This document shows, piece after piece, positions 1 to 7,281 of a stretch of 64,000 bases of DNA. The stretch's first letter is position 1; each line of letters starts with the position of its first letter. The stretch covers positions 158,501 through 222,500 of the forward strand of contig NZ_JBBORC010000001.1 in assembly GCF_038004425.1 (NCBI RefSeq), written 5' to 3'. The position numbers and the translations under genes are program-made. The stretch comes from Solibacillus sp. FSL W7-1464 (lineage in GTDB: Bacteria; Bacillota; Bacilli; Bacillales_A; Planococcaceae). The notes under the pieces are model-generated. The model saw only the letters and a list, made by a program, of their open reading frames with translations, was not told the DNA's origin and made no database searches.

Positions 1-255
1 CTTGCTGAAATTTTTAATATTAATCCGGCAACTGCAGGAAAAGGCCTGACAATTTTAGTAGAAAAAGAAATTTTATATAAAAAGAGAGGGCTTGGAATGT
101 TCGTGATCGGGGATGCAAAACATCGGATATTAACAACAAGGCGAAGCGATACATTGACGAAGATGGCAAAAGAAATTGTAGAAGAAGCAAAACGTTTAGG
201 TGTGATGGATGAAGATTTGATTGAGCTGATCAAGCATATTCAAAAGGAGGGGTGA
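1..255 (+). CDS. GntR-family regulator, YtrA/YhcF type (3' part only)
   Basis: The reading frame is open from the window edge and ends with TGA at 253-255, so only the last 84 residues are visible. They begin with the second half of a winged helix-turn-helix (LAEIFNINPATAGKGLTIL, then a wing with KKRGLGMFV). A short helical tail ending in IKHIQKEG follows. This short C-terminal segment, with no large effector domain, is the YtrA/YhcF subgroup of GntR regulators, which normally total about 125 residues; about 40 are therefore missing to the left. Such genes usually precede ABC-transporter genes they repress, but no transporter gene follows here. The next 200 bp carry only a broken frame. Confidence 0.8.
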   Translation, partial: LAEIFNINPATAGKGLTILVEKEILYKKRGLGMFVIGDAKHRILTTRRSDTLTKMAKEIVEEAKRLGVMDEDLIELIKHIQKEG

Positions 256-288
256 ATTAACGATTGTGTGCCGCTATAGTTTATGAAA

Positions 289-452
289 GGAACTCTTGAA
301 CTCTACCAAGTACGAAAGCTATAATCATCCACTCGACGAATTAATTGGTAAACGGATTTAACACTTGAATGTTACGAAACAGTTCAATATTATTGATAAA
401 GATGGGTGGTATTAGTAGCTGCTTAAAACTCACAATGAATTGAGCGAATAAA
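289..452 (+). other. Gap with possible decayed reading frame
   Basis: No intact gene lies between the GntR stop and the phosphoesterase start. One forward frame reads as protein-like text (for example HPLDELIGKRI, then VTKQFNIIDKDGWY) but is broken by TAA, TAG TAG and TAA. It looks like a decayed short gene, though I cannot name the family and chance is possible. Confidence 0.2.
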
Positions 453-1271
453 TTGAAAAAGTTATTGAAATTAATCATTTTTATAGGTGTTGTCTATCTA
501 TTTTTATATATAAATAATAATTGGCTTGTCACGACCGATTATGTACATGAATCAAATAAAATTCCGGCGAGTTTTGATGGATACCGGATTACCCAAGTGA
601 CCGATCTTCATGATGCGACATTCGGGGAAAATCAGTCACGGTTAGTAAAAAAAGTGCGGGCTACCAAACCTGATGCTATTTTCATAACGGGTGATCTAGT
701 CGATAGCCGCCGCTATGACCTGGAAAACAGCTTGCATGCTGTCCGCCAGTTAGTCGATATTACGGACGTGTACTATGTGCTGGGTAACCACGAAGTTGCA
801 TTGAATTTAACAGATGAAATTTATTCGGCTTTAAATGGACTCGGTGTCCATGTAATGCCGAATGATGCGGTACAGCTGGAGCGTGACGGAGAACACATCG
901 TCATTGCAGGTATTGAGGATCCGTTAATGGGAAAAGAAGTCGGCCAGTCGATTGATGAAGCCCTTTACAATATGGATCCGGACGCATTTAAAGTGTTATT
1001 GTCGCACCGTCCCGAGCTGTTTGAAACATATGTTGAAAAGGGAATTGATTTAGTGTTTACAGGGCATGCACATGGCGGCCAAATCCGCCTGCCACTTTTC
1101 GGCGGACTTTTTGCGCCAACACAAGGTTTCATGCCAAAATACACGGCGGGGATTTATGAAGAGCAGGAAACGGAAATGATCGTAAACAGAGGGTTGGGGA
1201 ACAGTCTGTTTCCTTATCGAATTTTTAATCTTCCTGAAATCTATGCCGTTGAGCTGAAAAAGGAAAGCTAG
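453..1271 (+). CDS. Membrane-anchored metallophosphoesterase (YaeI/YkuE-like)
   Basis: Calcineurin-like phosphoesterase of 272 residues. A single N-terminal hydrophobic segment (about residues 4-20) is followed directly by the catalytic domain, which suggests a membrane-tethered enzyme with its active site outside. The metal-binding blocks are all present in order: TDLHD near residue 51, GDLVDS near 80, GNHE near 111, LLSHRPE near 185 and GHAHGGQ near 204. The family includes YaeI- and YkuE-type phosphodiesterases; the substrate cannot be read from the sequence. The start is TTG at 453 with only a weak purine-rich stretch upstream. The gene stands alone and is followed by the repeat array at 1283-1454. 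Confidence 0.85.
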   Translation: MKKLLKLIIFIGVVYLFLYINNNWLVTTDYVHESNKIPASFDGYRITQVTDLHDATFGENQSRLVKKVRATKPDAIFITGDLVDSRRYDLENSLHAVRQLVDITDVYYVLGNHEVALNLTDEIYSALNGLGVHVMPNDAVQLERDGEHIVIAGIEDPLMGKEVGQSIDEALYNMDPDAFKVLLSHRPELFETYVEKGIDLVFTGHAHGGQIRLPLFGGLFAPTQGFMPKYTAGIYEEQETEMIVNRGLGNSLFPYRIFNLPEIYAVELKKES

Positions 1272-1282
1272 TCGGTAGTTTT

Positions 1283-1454
1283 TTCTAATATATGCTGCAT
1301 ATTTTCTAATAAGCTTGAAAAAGTTCTAATATAATGTGGAAGTTCTAATAAATGATCAAGAAGTTCTAAAATAGGGTTCGGACCTTCTAATTAACAGGTG
1401 AACTGTTCAAATAAAGTATTCCATTGTTCTAATAAACTCAAAAAAGTTCTAATA
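1283..1454 (+). repeat. Array A: nine TTCTAATA-type units at 19-21 bp spacing
   Basis: Units begin at 1283, 1304, 1324, 1343, 1364, 1385, 1406, 1427 and 1447. The core is GTTCTAATA; the unit at 1406 is the variant TTCAAATA and that at 1364 is TTCTAAAA. Start-to-start distances are 21, 20, 19, 21, 21, 21, 21 and 20 bp, so the cores fall on about the same helix face. The 11-13 bp between cores are not conserved. No reading frame runs through the array. The same unit, inverted, forms array B at 52342-52513. Confidence 0.85.
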
Positions 1455-1556
1455 TAATCCTATAAGAGTGGGGATCCCTTTCTAAAAGCGCAAAATATTC
1501 GTAAGCTTGTGCAGAGTATCGTAAAATAAGTGAAAACAGATTTTAGGAGTATGCAA

Positions 1557-1913
1557 ATGGAAGGGATTATTACACTTCTTGCAATGGTGGGAATTATTGC
1601 AATGATCGTGCGTTTTATGCCGAAAAAAGGCGTGAAATATATTACGACAAAAGAACTGCAGCCTTTACTGGACGATAAAAAGTATGTATTTGTGGATGTC
1701 CGGACAGAAAAAGAATATAAAGAGGCCCACATTCCTCAGTTTATTAATCGCCCTCTTGGAACGTATTTAGGGGATTTGCCGAAAGACCGGCCAATTGTTG
1801 TCATTTGCCAAAGTGGTGCGCGCAGTAATAAAGCGTGCAAGGAACTTGTAAAGCTCGGTTATACCGATATAACAAATGTTCGCCGAGGTATGAATGGACT
1901 GCGTGCAGGTTAA
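1557..1913 (+). CDS. Rhodanese-like domain protein with N-terminal membrane segment
   Basis: Single-domain sulfurtransferase of 119 residues. A hydrophobic segment at residues 4-19 is followed by a rhodanese fold with VDVRTEKEY and EAHIPQFINRPL. The active-site loop is CQSGARSNKA, whose cysteine would carry the persulfide. Membrane-tethered small rhodaneses of this kind are common in Bacillales; the sulfur acceptor is unknown. The frame is open from a GTG at 1530 and an ATG at 1551. The ATG at 1557 is chosen because TAGGAG at 1544-1549 lies 7 bp upstream. The gene is followed directly by a terminator. Confidence 0.85.
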   Translation: MEGIITLLAMVGIIAMIVRFMPKKGVKYITTKELQPLLDDKKYVFVDVRTEKEYKEAHIPQFINRPLGTYLGDLPKDRPIVVICQSGARSNKACKELVKLGYTDITNVRRGMNGLRAG

Positions 1914-1917
1914 ACAG

Positions 1918-1959
1918 AAGAAGCTAATGAATGGTACAATCCATCATTAGCTTCTTTTT
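1918..1959 (+). terminator. Intrinsic terminator after the rhodanese gene
   Basis: AAGAAGCTAATGAATGG pairs with CCATCATTAGCTTCTT with one bulge, and TTTTT follows. Confidence 0.85.
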
Positions 1960-2106
1960 CATTTATCCCTCATTAACAGGTAGTAAGACTTCAACCTCCA
2001 CGTTTAGGCAGGCCAAAGGGATAGGCGAGAGATCAATTACCCGAAAAAGCCCGATTGGTTCACTAACAATCCGTGGGGGGTTTCCCCTATGAATTGAAGT
2101 TTCACT

Positions 2107-3288
2107 TTATTGAACGGCATCTTTCATAGCCTCAATGAGCGCTTCTACCGACACAGTCTTTTCACCGCCGCCTTGCACAAGTGCATCATTTCCGCCGCCT
2201 TTACCATTAATGAGCGGTAAAGCAGCTGCAGAAATATCTTTCATCGATTTAGTTTGCTCACTGCCTCGCGCCGCAACAAATTGTAGCTTGTCTTCATTAT
2301 TGGCAACGAGCAGGGCAATTGCTTCACCATTTTGCTGTGTAATAAAACGAGCCAGCTTCTGCAGGCTTTGAATCGACCGGTTTTCGAATGTCGCTGCAGC
2401 AACGGTTTCGTTTGCCAATTCTTTTGCTTCAAATTCAAGAAGGGCATCTTGGGCTTCCGTTAAACTCTTCTCTGTTTGCTTGGCCGTTTTCGCGAATTTG
2501 CGCAACGCATCAGCAGCTTCCTCTTCCGGTGCGCTCAATTGGCGTGCCACATCGCTTAAAACCTGTTTACGCATAGCCAGCTGCTGTAATACGCGATTAC
2601 CGCAGACGAAATGCACGCGAATCTGCTTCTTCATTTTCTCTGTAGCTAAAATCTTCAACAAGCCTACTTGTCCGGTAGAAGTAGGATGTGTACCGCCACA
2701 GCCGTTGTAGTCATAGTCAGGGATAATGACTAGCCGGATGTCTTCGTCGACTTTTACATCTTTCCGTAAGTTATATTGCGCTAATTCCTCTTTTGTCACC
2801 CATTTTGTTTCAATTGGACGGTTTTCCAAAATGATTTCATTAGCAAGTTTTTCCACTGCCGCCAACTGATCTTCAGATACTTCACCAACATTTAAATCAA
2901 TTGTGACAAGCTCTGTTCCTAAGTGGAAGCTTACTGTCGCCATATCGAACAGTTCAACAAAGGCGGCTGTTAAAATATGTTGACCTGCATGTTGTTGCAT
3001 ATGGTCGAACCGGCGCGACCAATGAAGTTTCCCGGATATTTCCCCGGAAATATTCGACACATCGGCTGGCGTATAATGACGAATTTCCTCACCAATCTTC
3101 TCAACATCAGTAATTTCCGCTTCATTAATCCAGCCGGTATCATGGGGTTGCCCGCCACCAGTAGGGTAAAATGCCGTATTGTCCAGTACGATGAAATTTC
3201 CTGTTTCGTCTTTACCTGTTTTTACAACCTGTGCCGTGAATTCCTTCATCATTGCATCTTCGTAATAAAATAGATTTTTCAAGTCCAT
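2107..3288 (-). CDS. Alanyl-tRNA editing protein, long AlaX type
   Basis: Stand-alone trans-editing hydrolase that removes Ser or Gly from mischarged tRNA-Ala, related to the editing and C-terminal parts of AlaRS. The N-terminal part has YPTGGGQPHDTG near residue 40. The zinc site is split between HAGQH (about residue 100) and CGGTH (about residue 200). A central coiled segment (about 240-290) leads to a DHHA1-like C-terminal domain with GKGGGNDALVQGGG, as in AlaX-L proteins. The length of about 393 residues fits that class. AAGGAG lies immediately before the start; a GTG at 3291 is possible, and so is a later ATG (MKEFTAQVV). The gene is divergent from the DUF6509-like gene. Confidence 0.9.
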   Translation of the reverse strand: MDLKNLFYYEDAMMKEFTAQVVKTGKDETGNFIVLDNTAFYPTGGGQPHDTGWINEAEITDVEKIGEEIRHYTPADVSNISGEISGKLHWSRRFDHMQQHAGQHILTAAFVELFDMATVSFHLGTELVTIDLNVGEVSEDQLAAVEKLANEIILENRPIETKWVTKEELAQYNLRKDVKVDEDIRLVIIPDYDYNGCGGTHPTSTGQVGLLKILATEKMKKQIRVHFVCGNRVLQQLAMRKQVLSDVARQLSAPEEEAADALRKFAKTAKQTEKSLTEAQDALLEFEAKELANETVAAATFENRSIQSLQKLARFITQQNGEAIALLVANNEDKLQFVAARGSEQTKSMKDISAAALPLINGKGGGNDALVQGGGEKTVSVEALIEAMKDAVQ

Positions 3289-3409
3289 CACTCCTTAATT
3301 TCTAGTTTGTCATATGAAAACGTTGCTGTCACGGTGTAAATGAATGATTGTTATTTGACGCGCGGCAATTTTCGTTTATGATAAAATAGAAGCATTTCCC
3401 GGAAGGAGC

Positions 3410-3724
3410 ATGAATATGAATATTACGCAATTTTCAATAGAAGAAATTTTAGATCCGACAAAAATTATTGAAGGTAAGCGTTATGAGTTTTTATTAGATG
3501 TAGAAGTGGATGAGGAAGATGAGCTATATTCCGCTGCAGGTCTGGAAATTCGCGTAATCGTTGGGGTAATTGATGACAATGTACGCATCGTGAACTATTT
3601 TATTATTGATAAAGCCAATAATGAGTTTTTGGATTTTGCATTGGAAGAAGACGAAGAAGCGATGATTTTAGCGTTTTGCAAAACGGAATTGTCTGCTGAT
3701 TCAAATGAAACAGAAGCTGAATAA
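3410..3724 (+). CDS. Small acidic protein, DUF6509-like
   Basis: A 104-residue, highly acidic protein. Its central block (YEFLLDVEVDEEDELYSAAG) and C-terminal block (LDFALEEDEEAMILAFCK) resemble the DUF6509 family of Bacillales as I remember it; the family name is from memory. No catalytic motif, signal or membrane segment is visible. The start has GGAAGGAG directly upstream, with a second ATG two codons in at 3416. It stands alone and shares a bidirectional hairpin with the convergent regulator. Function is unknown. Confidence 0.7.
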   Translation: MNMNITQFSIEEILDPTKIIEGKRYEFLLDVEVDEEDELYSAAGLEIRVIVGVIDDNVRIVNYFIIDKANNEFLDFALEEDEEAMILAFCKTELSADSNETEAE

Positions 3725-3729
3725 CCGGT

Positions 3730-3761
3730 AAAAAAGGTAGCGCAATCGCTACCTTTTTTTT
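3730..3761 (+). terminator. Bidirectional terminator
   Basis: AAAAAAGGTAGCG and CGCTACCTTTTTT form a perfect stem with loop CAAT. It has T-runs in both directions and serves both convergent genes. Confidence 0.9.
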
Positions 3762-4224
3762 AATCAATATATTTAGTTTTCAGCTGGTCCGCACCGATCC
3801 CGCCGATTACCATTAAAGCTAACGGCAAGAAGTTCGATAGGATTTTTGGTAAGCCTTCAGGAATGATAACATCCATACCGGCAAAATGATTTAAGCCCAT
3901 AATAATCAGTTTTACGACCAATAAAAATGCTCCCAATAAAAACACGCTATCAAAGAACGCTTTCCATTTCGGATACGCCAATTTCTTACTATCTCGAATT
4001 ACTTTTTCTTTCAATTCTCCGTCACTCCTCAACATTTCATCGATCGTGATGCCAAACAAATCACTCAAATCAATGATTACTTCAATATTCGGATAGTTCT
4101 TCCCGGTTTCCCATTTAGAAACGGATTGGCGACTAACATGAATTTTTTCGGCAAGATCCGCTTGTGACCAACCTCTTTTTTCTCGCTCTTTTTTTAATCG
4201 TTCACTAAAAATCATGTAAGTCAT
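3760..4224 (-). CDS. XRE-family regulator with C-terminal membrane helices
   Basis: The N-terminal helix-turn-helix (about residues 6-62) reads ERLKKEREKRGWSQADLAEK then VSRQSVSKWETGKNYPN, a Cro/CI-type DNA-binding domain. It is followed by about 25 linker residues and two hydrophobic segments (about 92-112 and 128-148), so the regulator is probably membrane-bound. This layout is common in Bacillota, often beside membrane or antimicrobial-peptide genes, but no partner gene is adjacent here. The start may be the ATG at 4224, or the ATG at 4212 (MIFSERL), which matches family N-termini and has better spacing from AAGGAAGGGG. Confidence 0.85.
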   Translation of the reverse strand: MTYMIFSERLKKEREKRGWSQADLAEKIHVSRQSVSKWETGKNYPNIEVIIDLSDLFGITIDEMLRSDGELKEKVIRDSKKLAYPKWKAFFDSVFLLGAFLLVVKLIIMGLNHFAGMDVIIPEGLPKILSNFLPLALMVIGGIGADQLKTKYID

Positions 4225-4325
4225 CCCCTTCCTTGTTTTCAGTATTGATGAAGTGTACGGATAAAGTAAAGATAGTTATAGGTGCGTCAGGGCGCAACCT
4301 TGTGTTGACACTGACTTTTTCCAGT

Positions 4326-4346
4326 ACCATCATAACTTATGATGGT
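4326..4346. promoter_or_regulatory. 21-bp perfect palindrome, operator candidate
   Basis: ACCATCATAA-C-TTATGATGGT is a perfect 10-bp inverted repeat around one base. It lies in the gap upstream of the XRE regulator (minus strand) and downstream of the GGT terminator. It is too short in loop to be a hairpin, which fits a protein-binding site. The binding protein is unknown. Confidence 0.5.
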
Positions 4347-4360
4347 CCAAAAATGAAAAT

Positions 4361-4402
4361 ATAAAAGGAGTATCCCGCAAATTTAATCAACGGGATACTC
4401 CT
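4361..4402 (-). terminator. Intrinsic terminator of the gamma-glutamyltransferase gene
   Basis: On the minus strand AGGAGTATCCCG pairs with CGGGATACTCCT across a 13-nt loop, followed by TTTTAT. Confidence 0.85.
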
Positions 4403-4420
4403 GTTTTGCTGTAATAATTA

Positions 4421-6022
4421 TTACCAGGCGGCAATTGCGCCATCTGTACGTGGTTCTGTGCCGCCGTACAGCACGCCTGTCTTCTGGTCACGCCAAATAA
4501 TCTGGCCGCGTCCGAAACTGCCGCCGTCGACTGCGACGTGAATGTCATGACCTTTCCGCTGCAATGCCTGCACTAAATAACTAGGGAAGTGGGGTTCGAC
4601 TTCAATGCGTTTTTCCCCAATCCATTGCCATCTCGGCATATCAAGTGCTGCTTGCGGATTGAGTGCAAAATCGATTGTGGACGTAATGACCTGGAAATGC
4701 CCTTGAGGTTGCATATAGCCTCCCATTACACCAAATGGACCGACTGCTTCATTATCCTTCGTCAAGAACCCTGGAATAATTGTATGGTATGTACGTTTTC
4801 CGGGTTTCAGGAAGTTCGGGTGTGTTTCATCCAGCGAGAAGTCATAGCCGCGGTTTTGAAGTGCTATGCCCGTTTCCGGAATGACAATACCTGAACCGAA
4901 GCCCATATAGTTACTTTGAATATACGACACCATATTGCCATCTGCATCGGCTGTTGCCAAATACACCGTACCGCCTTTTGGAATGTCGAATGGTTTCGGA
5001 TCAAGTGCTGTATCGCTGATTTCCGCGAAACGTGACTCTCCGTAAGATGTTGATAATAGTGTTTCGACATCTGCCGGCATTTCATTTGATTCTGTGACAA
5101 ATGCTTTCCCGTCCGTATAGGCAAGCTTCATCGCTTCGATCTGATTATGTAGATTTTCCGTATCCTGCCACTTTGGCTCAGCATGCTGATAAATATTCAG
5201 TGCCATTTGTGCAACAATCCCTTGGCCATTCGGCGGGATTTCCCACACGTCATAGCCTTTGTAATGTACTTTAATCGGGTTTACCCACTCCGGCTCATAG
5301 CTTGCCAAATCTTCCTTTGAAATAAAGCCGTTATGTTTTTTCATGAAGGCATCGATTTTGTCTGCGATTTCGCCATTGTAGAAAGACTCGCCATTTGTTT
5401 TAGCGATTTTCCGCAATGTATCTCCGTGTGCCGGAGAATTCCATACTTCGCCGATTTCCGGCATCCGTCCATCGATTGAAAATGTTTCAAACCAGTGTTG
5501 GAATTCGTCGGATGTGAAATTCCTTTTATATTTTTTATAGGCAGATTGCCAGTATTGTCCAAGTGTCACGGAAATCGGATATCCCTCTTCTGCATATGAG
5601 ATGGCAGGGGCCAATACTTCGCTTAACGGCAATTTCCCGAATCGTTTTGATAAAGCTGCCCATGCTGACGGTGCGCCTGGAACAGTAACTGGAATTACTC
5701 CATGCATTGGAATTTGATCTAATCCTCGCTCTGTTAATGCTTCTTTGGAAATCGACTTGGCAGAAGGACCTGAAGCGTTTAACCCGTAAAGTTCATCTTT
5801 CATCCAGACGAGCGCAAATGCATCCCCGCCGATTCCGTTTGATGTAGGCTCAACGACAGTAAGTGCTGCTGCAGTTGCGATTGCTGCGTCGACTGCGTTG
5901 CCGCCTTTTTTCAAAATATCCAGTCCGGCCTGTGCTGCGAGCGGCTGGGATGTTGCGACCATTCCACGATTGGCGATGACTGTATTACGCTTACTTGGAA
6001 ATGGATAATGTAAAAAGTCCAC
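4421..6022 (-). CDS. Gamma-glutamyltransferase family protein (YwrD-like, cytosolic)
   Basis: Ntn-hydrolase of the GGT family, 533 residues. The N-terminal block NRGMVATSQPLAAQAG and the KKGGNAVDAAIA helix are typical. The autoprocessing nucleophile is Thr352 in KGGTVYLATADADGN, followed by the FGSG loop, ALQNRG and DMPRW. There is no signal peptide, unlike secreted Ggt, so it should act in the cytosol on gamma-glutamyl compounds, as proposed for YwrD. The frame is open further upstream, but GTG at 6022 is preceded by AGGGGGA at good spacing. A second homologue lies at 58287. The gene is a single unit with its own terminator. Confidence 0.88.
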   Translation of the reverse strand: MDFLHYPFPSKRNTVIANRGMVATSQPLAAQAGLDILKKGGNAVDAAIATAAALTVVEPTSNGIGGDAFALVWMKDELYGLNASGPSAKSISKEALTERGLDQIPMHGVIPVTVPGAPSAWAALSKRFGKLPLSEVLAPAISYAEEGYPISVTLGQYWQSAYKKYKRNFTSDEFQHWFETFSIDGRMPEIGEVWNSPAHGDTLRKIAKTNGESFYNGEIADKIDAFMKKHNGFISKEDLASYEPEWVNPIKVHYKGYDVWEIPPNGQGIVAQMALNIYQHAEPKWQDTENLHNQIEAMKLAYTDGKAFVTESNEMPADVETLLSTSYGESRFAEISDTALDPKPFDIPKGGTVYLATADADGNMVSYIQSNYMGFGSGIVIPETGIALQNRGYDFSLDETHPNFLKPGKRTYHTIIPGFLTKDNEAVGPFGVMGGYMQPQGHFQVITSTIDFALNPQAALDMPRWQWIGEKRIEVEPHFPSYLVQALQRKGHDIHVAVDGGSFGRGQIIWRDQKTGVLYGGTEPRTDGAIAAW

Positions 6023-6123
6023 AAAAAATCCCCCTTTGATTTGGTGACTCAATAAAATGAATATTACGACTATTTTAGTACAGAAGGGGGGTTTTTACAA
6101 TTTAAATATTTCAGAATCCGAAA

Positions 6124-6163
6124 TAAAAAACTGTTCGAAAAGGGAATAGGCTTTCCAAACAGC
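6124..6163 (-). terminator. Intrinsic terminator of the Gfo/Idh/MocA gene
   Basis: On the minus strand CTGTTTGGAAAG pairs with CTTTTCGAACAG (two G-U pairs), followed by TTTTTTATT. Confidence 0.8.
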
Positions 6164-6175
6164 TTCAAAATCAAA

Positions 6176-7114
6176 TTACTTCAACAATTCATCTATCCAG
6201 CGCTGTACTTTTAGGCCTTCCTCGAATGGTACGACAAATGCTTCCTCACCTAAAAGAACCTTTCGACATGCATCGAGCATTGTTTCAGGGGTTACGTTAG
6301 GAGTAATCTCCACTTCCGGCGCATAGGCTGCGCTTGTGTAAACTTCAGACCAGTTGCGTAATGTTACGACTTTTTCAGTTCCAAAAATTTTAAAGTCGAT
6401 ACGCTCTTCCTGTCCGATGCCTGCAAGTCCGTTAATGACCATCGGGATGCCGTTTGCTGTTTTCGCTAAAGCCGATACCCCAACTTCACAAAGTGCCTCA
6501 TCTGCAGGGTAAGCTGTTTCATGCGCCAAAATTTCAACATCACCGAATAAATGGTGCGTTAATTGCAAATAATGCGGGAAAATCTCCCGAATAAACCCGC
6601 CTTGCTCACGTGAAGCGATCCAAGGATTTTGCTGCCATTTTCGTGGCCACTCAGGGAAGTATGTATGCAGTTCAATACGTGTAATATCACCCATATCTTT
6701 TGCCAGCTCTTGTTTAAGCTGATGGACTGCTGCCCCGTACATTAACGGAAAGTGCATTGCTGTTTGTACATTTGCCTCATTTGCGATGCGTACCATCGTT
6801 TCTCCGTCAGCAGCATCATGGGCAAGTGGTTTTTCCGATAAAATATGTAATTTGTGCTTTGCGATTTCTGCAGCAAGTGTTGCGTGGCTGACAGGCGGTG
6901 TGCCAATATACACCCAATCCGGTTTTAAATTCAATAGCGCTTGTAAATCATTCGTAGTGGGTACATTATATTTAGCAGCCAATTGTGCTGTACGTGTTTC
7001 ATTTGTATCAAAAATAGCCGCAATTTCATAATGTTCGTTTTGCAGCGCCTGGTTAATGATGCGTTCACCGACAACACCAGTACCGATAATGCCGATCGTC
7101 GTTATTTTTGTCAT
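6176..7114 (-). CDS. Gfo/Idh/MocA-family oxidoreductase
   Basis: NAD(P)-dependent dehydrogenase of 312 residues. The Rossmann fold starts with IGIIGTGVVGERI near residue 7. The family's EKPLAHDAADG block (catalytic Lys in EKP) is near residue 95, and a C-terminal alpha/beta domain follows. Substrates in this family are usually sugars, inositols or their derivatives and cannot be told from sequence. Upstream AAGGAG with suitable spacing supports the ATG at 7114. It is divergent from the flavoprotein gene across 167 bp, and its own terminator lies downstream. Confidence 0.85.
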   Translation of the reverse strand: MTKITTIGIIGTGVVGERIINQALQNEHYEIAAIFDTNETRTAQLAAKYNVPTTNDLQALLNLKPDWVYIGTPPVSHATLAAEIAKHKLHILSEKPLAHDAADGETMVRIANEANVQTAMHFPLMYGAAVHQLKQELAKDMGDITRIELHTYFPEWPRKWQQNPWIASREQGGFIREIFPHYLQLTHHLFGDVEILAHETAYPADEALCEVGVSALAKTANGIPMVINGLAGIGQEERIDFKIFGTEKVVTLRNWSEVYTSAAYAPEVEITPNVTPETMLDACRKVLLGEEAFVVPFEEGLKVQRWIDELLK

Positions 7115-7281
7115 TAAGATTGCTCCTTTGCGAAATGTAGGATTTTTCTGATAGTTAGTGTAACATATTTTGGGAATACATAGGATTACGAAACAATAAG
7201 AAGTGATAAGCTATTAATAGAATTAATTTTCGGTAGCATTTTAAAAAGAAAGAGAAAAGTGTATTGAGGAGTGGATCAAGT

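Noticed and set aside
1283..1454. CRISPR array
   Set aside because: Repeats are only 8-9 bp, the intervening text is 11-13 bp, and there are no cas genes or leader; real CRISPR repeats are 24-40 bp.
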